Assembly: GCF_001187845.1 (NCBI RefSeq) | Contig: NZ_CP012160.1 | Location: 1,612,001 to 1,676,000, forward strand | DNA length: 64,000 nucleotides | DNA from: Octadecabacter temperatus | Lineage (GTDB): Bacteria > Pseudomonadota > Alphaproteobacteria > Rhodobacterales > Rhodobacteraceae | Direction of reading: 5' to 3' | Shown here: positions 57,353 through 64,000 of the stretch, piece after piece | How the letters are laid out: each line of letters opens with the position of its first letter | Numbering within the stretch: position 1 is the stretch's first letter | Position numbers and translations under genes: made by a program | The notes under the pieces: generated by a model | Seen by the model: the letters and a program-made list of their open reading frames with translations, nothing else | Told to the model about the DNA's origin: nothing | Databases searched by the model: none

Positions 57353-57422
57353 CCCCAACGTCTTGACCTTTTGATCAAATATGTGCCCCATCTAGGAGTT
57401 ATCTTGGTTGGGGCACGTAATT

Positions 57423-57842
57423 ATGCCAGTAGAATTCGAAATCTTCACGGACCCGACACTGGTTTACATCCGGTACCATGGGCATGTGAAAACAGCCGAA
57501 ATTATGGAGGCTCTGACCCAGTTTGCACCCCGCGGTGCGGCACTTGCCGGGCAAACCCATTTCTTTGATTTCAGTAAGATCACAAGCTACGAAGTTGATT
57601 ATCCACTGTTTTTCAAATTCATGGCGAAACTTTTGGACATTTACCCACCCGAGGTCGGCCAGCAGCTAAACGTGTTTTACGCCCCGCCTGGTCCGCCCGA
57701 AGAAATGGCCGAAATGGCCCGAAACCCGTGGGAAGGATCCAGCAAGATCCTGATACGTACAGCCCAGACTCAAGAACAGGCATTCGACATTCTAGGTTGG
57801 CCACGTCCTGATGTTGTCGCCCATATGGCGGCACTTTCTTAG
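57423..57842 (+). CDS. Protein of unknown function, STAS-like features
   Basis: A 139-residue soluble protein. N-terminal FEIFTDPTLVYIRYHGHV, then THFFDFSKITSYEVDY and the closing QAFDILGWPRPDVVAHM recall the alternating strand-helix order of SpoIIAA/STAS-like proteins, but no phosphoserine motif is visible and I cannot assign a family. I chose ATG 57423; the frame also allows a start five codons earlier. It stands alone on the plus strand after mmsA. Confidence 0.65.
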   Translation: MPVEFEIFTDPTLVYIRYHGHVKTAEIMEALTQFAPRGAALAGQTHFFDFSKITSYEVDYPLFFKFMAKLLDIYPPEVGQQLNVFYAPPGPPEEMAEMARNPWEGSSKILIRTAQTQEQAFDILGWPRPDVVAHMAALS

Positions 57843-57959
57843 CCGACCACAAACATCATGAAAAAACTTCAAACTTAATGAAACTTTCTAAACACGCCTG
57901 TCGTTACTCAATATGGGCTCCAAAACGTGGAAGCCATTAACTTTGAAAGGATCAACCAA

Positions 57960-58295
57960 ATGACAACTCGCCGTAATTTTCTCTTCCGTGGCGTCGCAAC
58001 CCTTGCAGCCCTGCCCGTTCTGGTAACAACAGCACGAGCACAAACAACCCACACCGTCACCATTAAGAACATGTCGTTCACACCAGAAAACCTGACAATT
58101 TCTGCAGGTGATACAGTGACTTGGGTCAACGAAGATCGCCCACGTCACAGCGCATGGGACGACAGCGGCGATACGTTTGACACCGGTCTTCTGGCGAACG
58201 GTGACTCCGCAAGCGTGACCTTCAATGCGGCGGGTTCATTCAACTACCGTTGCCGCCCGCATTCGAATATGCGCGGAACTATAACCGTTTCATAA
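57960..58295 (+). CDS. Tat-exported cupredoxin (amicyanin/plastocyanin-like)
   Basis: A 111-residue blue copper protein. The N-terminus is a twin-arginine signal (TTRRNFLFRG, cleavage near ARAQ), so it folds with or before copper and is exported by Tat. Type 1 copper ligands are all present: H63 in PRHSAWDD, C98, H101 and M104 in CRPHSNM, the C-x2-H-x2-M spacing of amicyanin. It likely carries electrons in the periplasm; the partner is unknown. AAGGA precedes ATG 57960. Confidence 0.88.
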   Translation: MTTRRNFLFRGVATLAALPVLVTTARAQTTHTVTIKNMSFTPENLTISAGDTVTWVNEDRPRHSAWDDSGDTFDTGLLANGDSASVTFNAAGSFNYRCRPHSNMRGTITVS

Positions 58296-58383
58296 GACAC
58301 GGTTTCACGCATGTGTGAATCTGTGTGGCTTGATCCTGTAGCCCATCCGTGTGAAGAAAAGACAAACATCGGATGGGCAGATC

Positions 58384-58923
58384 ATGCAAAGCAAACGTAC
58401 ATTCATACTCGGCGCAGCAGCGACACTGGCAACACCAATGTTGGTGCGCGCGCAAGAAGCGCCAGATCGCAACGCATCTTCTTTCGTTACACAAGACTGG
58501 CAAGACCACTTCCAGTCCCTTGGACGCGGTGCAATTCTCGCAGACATCACGTCGCGCGCACTGCACTATTGGGGTTCTGACGGCAGCTACCGTTTGTACC
58601 CGTCTTCCGTTCCGATGACCGAAGCCCTAACACGCCGTGGGTATTCGCAAATTGTACGCAAGCGTGTTGGACCGACATGGACACCAACAGCTGCCATGCG
58701 GGTACGTGACCCGTCCCTTCCCCAAATGATGGAACCAGGTGCTGGGAATCCACTGGGCACTCACGCGATGTACCTTGATTGGCCCGCGTATCTGATCCAT
58801 GGCACGCACGACACCCGCAAGATCGGACGTCAAAGTTCGTCCGGTTGTATCGGCTTGTACAACGAACACATCGCAGAACTCTTCTCTGTTGTGCAGGTCG
58901 GCACCCAAGTCCGCCTTCTGTAA
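58384..58923 (+). CDS. L,D-transpeptidase (YkuD family) with variant active-site motif
   Basis: A 179-residue periplasmic enzyme that would form 3-3 peptidoglycan cross-links or attach proteins to the wall. The N-terminal QSKRTFILGAAATLA resembles a signal with a lone KR pair. The catalytic region is HGTHDTRKIG followed by SSSGCIGLYN: H139 and nucleophile C155 are kept, but the usual SHGCIR reads SSGCIG, with Ser for His and Gly for Arg. It follows the cupredoxin gene on the same strand, and uvrA is convergent. Confidence 0.85.
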   Translation: MQSKRTFILGAAATLATPMLVRAQEAPDRNASSFVTQDWQDHFQSLGRGAILADITSRALHYWGSDGSYRLYPSSVPMTEALTRRGYSQIVRKRVGPTWTPTAAMRVRDPSLPQMMEPGAGNPLGTHAMYLDWPAYLIHGTHDTRKIGRQSSSGCIGLYNEHIAELFSVVQVGTQVRLL

Positions 58924-58938
58924 AAGACGTCGCTGCGT

Positions 58939-61800
58939 TTATTCCGCAGCGACCGCTTTCTTAGGTTTCAGCATCTCTTTGAGGTACTGACCTGTAAAGG
59001 ATTCCGCGACTTCAGCGATCTCTTCCGGTGTGCCGACAGCAACCACCGTACCGCCTTTGTCGCCGCCCTCGGGGCCAATATCGATCACGTGGTCGGCCGT
59101 TTTCACAACGTCCAAATTATGTTCAATCACGATGACCGTGTTGCCAAGCTCGACCAGCTCATGCAGCACCTCTAGCAATTTTCGAACATCTTCGAAGTGC
59201 AAACCCGTGGTTGGCTCGTCCAAAATATACAATGTGCGACCTGTGGACCGTTTGGCGAGTTCTTTGGACAGCTTCACGCGCTGCGCTTCACCACCCGACA
59301 ATGTCGTCGCCTGTTGACCAACTTTGATGTAGCCGAGGCCCACACGCATCAGCGCATCCATCTTGTCGCGGATGCTTGGAACGGCCTTAAAGAACTCCTG
59401 CGCCTCTTCCACGTTCATGTCCAAGACATCGGCAATCGATTTACCCTTGAACCGAATTTCCAAAGTCTCGCGGTTATAGCGCGCGCCCTTACAGGTTTCA
59501 CACTCGACATAGACGTCCGGAAGGAAGTGCATCTCAATCTTGATGACACCGTCACCTTGGCATGCCTCACATCGCCCGCCCTTAACGTTGAAGCTGAAGC
59601 GGCCAGGTTTATACCCACGCGCTTTGGCTTCGGGCAGTCCGGCGAACCAATCACGGATCGGGGTAAATGCGCCGGTGTAGGTCGCAGGGTTGGACCGCGG
59701 TGTGCGTCCAATTGGGCGTTGGTCAATGTCGATGACCTTATCAAGGTGCTCAAGCCCCTTGATCGTTTCGCACGGCGCAGGCGTTTGGCGCGCGCCGTTC
59801 AGGTTCATCGACGCGGTCTTAAACAATGTCTCAATCGTCAGGGTCGATTTACCGCCGCCAGACACACCCGTCACACAAACGAACTTGCCCAATGGAAAAT
59901 CCACATCAATGGCTTGCAAGTTATTCCCGCTCGCCTTTTTAACGCTGACCTTTTTCTTCTTCCCCTTACGGCGCACCTTTGGCACGGCGATTTCGCGACG
60001 TCCGGCCAAATAATCGCCCGTTATGCTGTTAGGGTTGGCAATAATCTCATCCGGCGTGCCCTTGGCGACAACCTGACCACCATGCACTCCCGCGCCTGGC
60101 CCAATGTCGAACACATAGTCGGCCTCGCGAACGGCTTCTTCGTCGTGTTCAACCACGATCACCGTATTCCCTTGATCACGCAGGTTTTTCAGCGTGGTCA
60201 GCAAGCGATCATTGTCGCGTTGGTGCAGGCCAATCGATGGCTCATCAAGAACATAAAGCACGCCCTGCAACCCAGACCCAATCTGACTAGCCAATCGAAT
60301 GCGCTGGCTTTCACCACCCGACAATGTGCCGGAATTGCGCGACAACGTAAGGTATTCAAGACCCACATTGTTCAAGAATCCAAGGCGTTCGCGGATTTCC
60401 TTCAAAATCGCGACGGCGATCTCGTTTTTCTGTTTCGTCAGCGCATCTGGCACAGACAGGCACCAATCAAACGCTTCCTTAATGGACATCTGAACGACCT
60501 GACCAACATGCAGCCCGCCGATCTTCACCGCCAATGCTTCTTCACGCAGACGGTACCCACCACATGCCCCGCATGAGCGATTGTTCTGATAGCGTTCAAA
60601 TTCTTCGCGGATCCAGTTGGAATCCGTCTCGCGGTAGCGACGTTCCATATTGGGGATCACGCCTTCAAACGCGCGGCTTACCTCATATACGCGACCGCCT
60701 TCATCATAGCGGAACTTGATCTCTTCATCGCCAGACCCGTGCAAAAACACCTGCTGAACAAAGGCCGGTAGGTCTTTCCAACGCTCATTCTTGTCGAAAT
60801 CATAGTGCTTAGCGATGGCTTCGATCGTTTGCAGGAAATACGGGCTTTTACCCTTACGCCACGGCGCCAGCGCCCCGTCATAAACCTTTAACGTCTTGTC
60901 TGGCACGACGAGCGATTCATCGAAAAACAGCTCAACACCTAAACCATCACATTCTGGACACGCCCCAAACGGCGCGTTGAACGAGAACAAACGCGGCTCA
61001 ATCTCAGGAATGGTGAAACCAGATACTGGACATGAGAAATTCTCGGAAAAAGTTATACGCTCAGGATCGCCTTCCTTGGGCGCAGTTTCCAAAATGGTAA
61101 TGCCATCCGCCAAATCGAGCGCCGTGCGGAAACTATCCGCCAGCCGCGTTTCCAACCCTTCACGCACAACGATCCGGTCAACGACCACGTCTATGTCATG
61201 GCGGAATTTCTTGTCCAACGTGGGCGGCTCATCCAGTTCATAGAATTCGCCGTCAACTTTGACTCGCTGGAAACCCTGCTTACGTAACTCCAAGAATTCT
61301 TTGCGATATTCACCTTTACGGTCCCGCACGATGGGGGCCAACAGGAACCCGCGGGTCCCCTCTTCCATCGCCATCACGCGATCAACCATGTCTTGTACTT
61401 GCTGGGCTTCAATCGGCAAACCCGTCGTCGGGGAAAACGGCGTGCCGACACGCGCGAACAGCAAGCGCATGTAGTCGTAAATTTCAGTCACAGTACCGAC
61501 GGTCGAACGCGGGTTCTTGCTGGTCGTTTTCTGCTCAATCGAAATCGCAGGGCTAAGGCCAGAGATATGGTCGACGTCCGGCTTGCCCATCATGTCCAAG
61601 AACTGACGCGCATAGGCCGACAGCGATTCCACGTATCTTCGCTGGCCTTCGGCATAGATCGTATCAAACGCAAGCGAGGACTTCCCAGAGCCAGAAAGCC
61701 CTGTAATCACCACAAGTTTGTCACGCGGAATATCGACGTCGATGTTCTTGAGGTTATGTTCCCGCGCGCCGCGCACTTCGATGTTCGTCAACTCAGCCAA
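58939..61800 (-). CDS. uvrA: Excinuclease ABC subunit A
   Basis: Damage-recognition ATPase of nucleotide excision repair. About 953 residues with two ABC ATPase halves: Walker [21 protein letters not shown] and [15 protein letters not shown], signature loops [16 protein letters not shown] and [15 protein letters not shown], and zinc-finger cysteines in [16 protein letters not shown] and CEACQGDG. I prefer TTG 61800, which follows AGGGGG by seven bases and gives the family's usual [10 protein letters not shown] start; ATG 61830 adds ten residues. An SOS box lies upstream. Confidence 0.96.
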   Translation of the reverse strand: MAELTNIEVRGAREHNLKNIDVDIPRDKLVVITGLSGSGKSSLAFDTIYAEGQRRYVESLSAYARQFLDMMGKPDVDHISGLSPAISIEQKTTSKNPRSTVGTVTEIYDYMRLLFARVGTPFSPTTGLPIEAQQVQDMVDRVMAMEEGTRGFLLAPIVRDRKGEYRKEFLELRKQGFQRVKVDGEFYELDEPPTLDKKFRHDIDVVVDRIVVREGLETRLADSFRTALDLADGITILETAPKEGDPERITFSENFSCPVSGFTIPEIEPRLFSFNAPFGACPECDGLGVELFFDESLVVPDKTLKVYDGALAPWRKGKSPYFLQTIEAIAKHYDFDKNERWKDLPAFVQQVFLHGSGDEEIKFRYDEGGRVYEVSRAFEGVIPNMERRYRETDSNWIREEFERYQNNRSCGACGGYRLREEALAVKIGGLHVGQVVQMSIKEAFDWCLSVPDALTKQKNEIAVAILKEIRERLGFLNNVGLEYLTLSRNSGTLSGGESQRIRLASQIGSGLQGVLYVLDEPSIGLHQRDNDRLLTTLKNLRDQGNTVIVVEHDEEAVREADYVFDIGPGAGVHGGQVVAKGTPDEIIANPNSITGDYLAGRREIAVPKVRRKGKKKKVSVKKASGNNLQAIDVDFPLGKFVCVTGVSGGGKSTLTIETLFKTASMNLNGARQTPAPCETIKGLEHLDKVIDIDQRPIGRTPRSNPATYTGAFTPIRDWFAGLPEAKARGYKPGRFSFNVKGGRCEACQGDGVIKIEMHFLPDVYVECETCKGARYNRETLEIRFKGKSIADVLDMNVEEAQEFFKAVPSIRDKMDALMRVGLGYIKVGQQATTLSGGEAQRVKLSKELAKRSTGRTLYILDEPTTGLHFEDVRKLLEVLHELVELGNTVIVIEHNLDVVKTADHVIDIGPEGGDKGGTVVAVGTPEEIAEVAESFTGQYLKEMLKPKKAVAAE

Positions 61801-61864
61801 GACATGACCCCCTATTTCAAACCACCACATAGTGCCGTTGCATGTGGTAACCAGTCTCTATTTA

Positions 61865-61879
61865 GAACATTCCGCGAAC
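61865..61879. promoter_or_regulatory. LexA SOS box upstream of uvrA
   Basis: Exact GAAC-ATTCCGC-GAAC, the same GAAC-N7-GAAC form as at lexA. It lies 65 bases from the uvrA start and 18 bases from the end of the MFS gene, matching the known SOS induction of uvrA. Confidence 0.82.
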
Positions 61880-61896
61880 ACAAGAAAGGGTTAACC

Positions 61897-63027
61897 TCAC
61901 TCTGCTGACATTCGCGCGGCGCGATACGCAAGCCCCGCAAAAACCGCACCCATGATGCAAATCACGATGCTAATTCCTGCAATGCCCCACAGATTTCCCG
62001 CGACAAGCGCATAGATCGGCGTGCCGCAAAACGTACCCATATTCCCGATCTGTGCCATAGACCCATTCGCCCGCGCTTGGTCTTCTGGCGCATCGTTCAA
62101 CTCGGGTACGGCCGCGAAATTCGCGCCTGCTGTAAGCCCTGTGATAAACAACGCCACCAACGTCACGATGATCGATCCCGTCAACGCCATCAGTGCAAAC
62201 AAAACAACTCCAGCAGAAAACCCATAGATCGAAAGCTTTGATGCGGGCACCCGTTTGGCAATGAACCCTGCAGCAAAAGTACCTGAAAGGTTCGCCAGTG
62301 GCAGAACCGGCGTCAGCCATGCAGCGCCCAAAGTGCCCGGCAAGAACGCAACCAACGCGATGAAGATTGACGTGTAAATCCCATGTCCCAGCCCCGGTGC
62401 GAAATAGCGCGGGTTGGTGTAGATTGTGCGGTGCAGCGCGAATATATTGGGCATCGCGGAACCAGCCGCCATGACCTTTGGCAGAACAAACCAGACAATT
62501 GGGAACATCAACGCCAGCAAAACCCCGTGGGCGCGGTACACAGCCCAATGCCCGCCCCAGCCTTCGATCACTGGGATAACAAGTGCCAATAACGCAAAAC
62601 CAACGCCAAAGAACGTTCCCCAAATACCCATCACGACGGCCTTGTCGCTTGGTTTAGCCAACGCGACCATCATCGTCGGTAACGCAACGACAAGCAGCAA
62701 ATGCCCGAACCCTTCAATGATCCGCGTGCACATGAACCACTCAAACGGCATCTTTTGCCCTTGGACCAAGGATACCACTGCGGACATCGCAACCGCCCAA
62801 AGCACAGCGCGGCGTGCGCCGATTTTAGCGACAAAGAAACCCGCAACCGCGCCACCCAAAATACCAACAACGGCAACGCCAGACACCGCCAATGGCGCAG
62901 GATGGTTTTGGTAGGCTGCTTGAAATCCATCAAGCGTCAGCGTCAGCTTTGCGAACTGTGCCGCTGCCAAAAGGCCGGTCGTCCAGAGCAGCCCGATAAG
63001 CGCCCAATTGGTGCGTTGCGTTTCCAT
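61897..63027 (-). CDS. Major facilitator superfamily transporter
   Basis: A 376-residue inner-membrane protein with about 11-12 hydrophobic helices. A family-type loop between helices 2 and 3 is visible (FFVAKIGARRAVLW), and a related loop occurs in the second half (FIAKRVPASKLSIYG). The substrate cannot be read from sequence. It lies upstream of uvrA on the same strand and downstream of lpd, but the SOS box and the lpd terminator suggest separate transcription. Confidence 0.85.
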   Translation of the reverse strand: METQRTNWALIGLLWTTGLLAAAQFAKLTLTLDGFQAAYQNHPAPLAVSGVAVVGILGGAVAGFFVAKIGARRAVLWAVAMSAVVSLVQGQKMPFEWFMCTRIIEGFGHLLLVVALPTMMVALAKPSDKAVVMGIWGTFFGVGFALLALVIPVIEGWGGHWAVYRAHGVLLALMFPIVWFVLPKVMAAGSAMPNIFALHRTIYTNPRYFAPGLGHGIYTSIFIALVAFLPGTLGAAWLTPVLPLANLSGTFAAGFIAKRVPASKLSIYGFSAGVVLFALMALTGSIIVTLVALFITGLTAGANFAAVPELNDAPEDQARANGSMAQIGNMGTFCGTPIYALVAGNLWGIAGISIVICIMGAVFAGLAYRAARMSAE

Positions 63028-63067
63028 ATGTGATGGCTACGCCCCCCTCGCATCAGGGACAACCCAC

Positions 63068-63095
63068 GAAAAAGAGCGCCACAATCGGGCGCCCT
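63068..63095 (-). terminator. Intrinsic terminator of lpd
   Basis: On the minus strand AGGGCGCC / GGCGCTCT form an eight-pair stem with one G-U and a short loop, followed by five T residues, about 25 bases after the lpd stop. Confidence 0.85.
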
Positions 63096-63119
63096 TTTCA
63101 GTCTTCAAAAACGTCAGCG

Positions 63120-64000
63120 TTACATGTGAATGACGCGGCCGTAAGCGTCCAAAACGCTTTCGTGCATCATCTCTGACAGGGTCGGATGCGGGAAGACCGT
63201 TTCCATAAGGTCTTCTTCCGTTGTCTCTAATTTACGTCCAATAACATAGCCTTGGATCAGCTCGGTGACTTCTGCGCCAACCATATGCGCCCCGAGCAAT
63301 TCACCCGTCTTCTCGTCAAAGATGGTTTTGACCAAGCCTTCAGGTTCGCCCAAGGCGACGGCCTTGCCGTTACCGATAAACGGGAAACGACCTACTTTGA
63401 CCTTGTACCCAAGCTCTTTGGCTTTCGCCTCGGTGTAGCCAACGCTCGCGACCTGTGGGTGACAATATGTGCAACCCGCGATGCTTTCTGGCTTTACCGG
63501 ATGCGCGGATTTACCTGCGATCAAGTCAGCGACCATTACACCTTCGTGGGATGCTTTATGCGCCAACCAAGGCGCGCCCGCGATATCGCCGATGGCATAA
63601 ACCCCTTCAACGCCAGTGCGGCAGAATTCATCAGTCACAACGTGCGTGCGATCAATCTTCACGCCGGCCTCTTCAAGGCCAAGACCTTCAACATTGCCAA
63701 CGATGCCAACAGCTGAAATCACGGTGTCGAACTCTTGCTTCTCGATCTTACCGCCAACCTCGATGTGTGCGGTAACTTTGCCTTTGCCGCGGTCCAACTG
63801 TTTAACCATGGCTTTTTCCATGATCTTCATGCCCTGTTTCACAAACTGCTTTTTGGCGAATTTGGAAATGTCTTCGTCTTCCACAGGCAACACGCGGTCC
63901 ATAACTTCGACAACGGTCGTATCCGCGCCCAATGTGTTGTAAAAGCTGGCAAATTCAATGCCAATCGCACCAGAACCGATCACCAGCAATTTCTTCGGCA
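63120..64000 (-). CDS. lpd: Dihydrolipoyl dehydrogenase, 5' end outside window
   Basis: FAD enzyme (E3) that reoxidises lipoamide in pyruvate, 2-oxoglutarate or branched-chain dehydrogenase complexes. Only the last 293 residues are in view; the frame runs through the right edge, so the N-terminal FAD domain and redox disulfide are missing. Visible parts are the NAD-binding loop LVIGSGAIGIEFASF, the FAD segment GVYAIGDIAGAPWLAHKA, YCHPQVASVGYTE, and the C-terminal HPTLSE with the catalytic His-Glu pair. Which complex it serves cannot be judged. Confidence 0.95.
   Translation of the reverse strand, partial: PKKLLVIGSGAIGIEFASFYNTLGADTTVVEVMDRVLPVEDEDISKFAKKQFVKQGMKIMEKAMVKQLDRGKGKVTAHIEVGGKIEKQEFDTVISAVGIVGNVEGLGLEEAGVKIDRTHVVTDEFCRTGVEGVYAIGDIAGAPWLAHKASHEGVMVADLIAGKSAHPVKPESIAGCTYCHPQVASVGYTEAKAKELGYKVKVGRFPFIGNGKAVALGEPEGLVKTIFDEKTGELLGAHMVGAEVTELIQGYVIGRKLETTEEDLMETVFPHPTLSEMMHESVLDAYGRVIHM

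Noticed and set aside
59197-60576. Open frame of about 459 codons antisense to uvrA
   Set aside because: Composition is that of a codon-bias shadow, and the UvrA ATPase and zinc motifs on the opposite strand are unambiguous.

Overview
The window reads as chromosomal DNA of a roseobacter-type alphaproteobacterium (Rhodobacterales). Support: a B12-dependent ribonucleotide reductase; the gene order ppiD-trpE ... trpG-trpD-trpC-moaC-moeA-lexA-comEC-gltX-gltA; a holin/endolysin pair of the gene-transfer-agent (GTA) release type next to cytochrome c maturation genes; GAAC-N7-GAAC SOS boxes of the alphaproteobacterial kind; and DUF1127, BolA/Grx4, fused indolepyruvate oxidoreductase and PurS-dependent PurL types. 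Coding density is high. I see no insertion sequence, CRISPR array, rRNA or phage structural gene.

Layout. 0-4.6 kb: nrdJ (cut by the left edge) with a long upstream region holding an NrdR box and DnaA-box-like words; a lipoprotein; tRNA-Pro(TGG); DUF192 and two-domain cold-shock genes; pdxH. 4.7-11.3 kb: fabI, a LysE exporter, gpt, an aminotransferase, ppiD and trpE. 11.4-15.9 kb: an accessory block (small membrane protein, MarR regulator, Old Yellow Enzyme-type demethylase, proline-racemase-fold enzyme with a Ser/Thr active site, NTF2-like protein) between trpE and the yibQ-trpG segment. 15.9-28.1 kb: YibQ-like protein, trpGD, DUF3592 protein, trpC, moaC, moeA, lexA with its SOS box, comEC, gltX, gltA with a strong terminator.

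28.3-36.9 kb: PDZ protein, enoyl-CoA hydratase family protein, ccmH-ccmF, GTA-type holin and endolysin, ccmE, argC, murI and an acyltransferase, mostly on the minus strand. 37-41.5 kb: fused indolepyruvate ferredoxin oxidoreductase with a divergent LysR gene and a LysR-type box between them. 41.8-49.8 kb: purL, bolA, a small membrane protein, grxD, zapA with an overlapping coiled-coil gene, tkt, a DUF4329 lipoprotein and a DUF808 protein. 49.9-53.2 kb: two gap paralogues and small genes, with five copies of a 12-bp palindrome GTTnnCGCnAAC, probably operators of a LacI-family central-carbon regulator. 53.3-64 kb: thioredoxin-like Tat protein, coaD, CBS-pair protein, LysR and mmsA, unknown 139-aa protein, Tat-exported cupredoxin, L,D-transpeptidase, uvrA with an SOS box, an MFS transporter and lpd (cut by the right edge).

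Together these are mainly housekeeping functions: deoxynucleotide, tryptophan, molybdopterin, arginine, purine and cell-wall precursor synthesis, central carbon flow, cytochrome c assembly and SOS repair. The parts that most deserve follow-up are the accessory catabolic block inside the trp region, the GTA lysis pair in the ccm cluster, the palindrome family around the gap genes, and the cofactor-site difference between the two GAPDHs. All product names rest on reading the translations and recalling family motifs; no database search was run.
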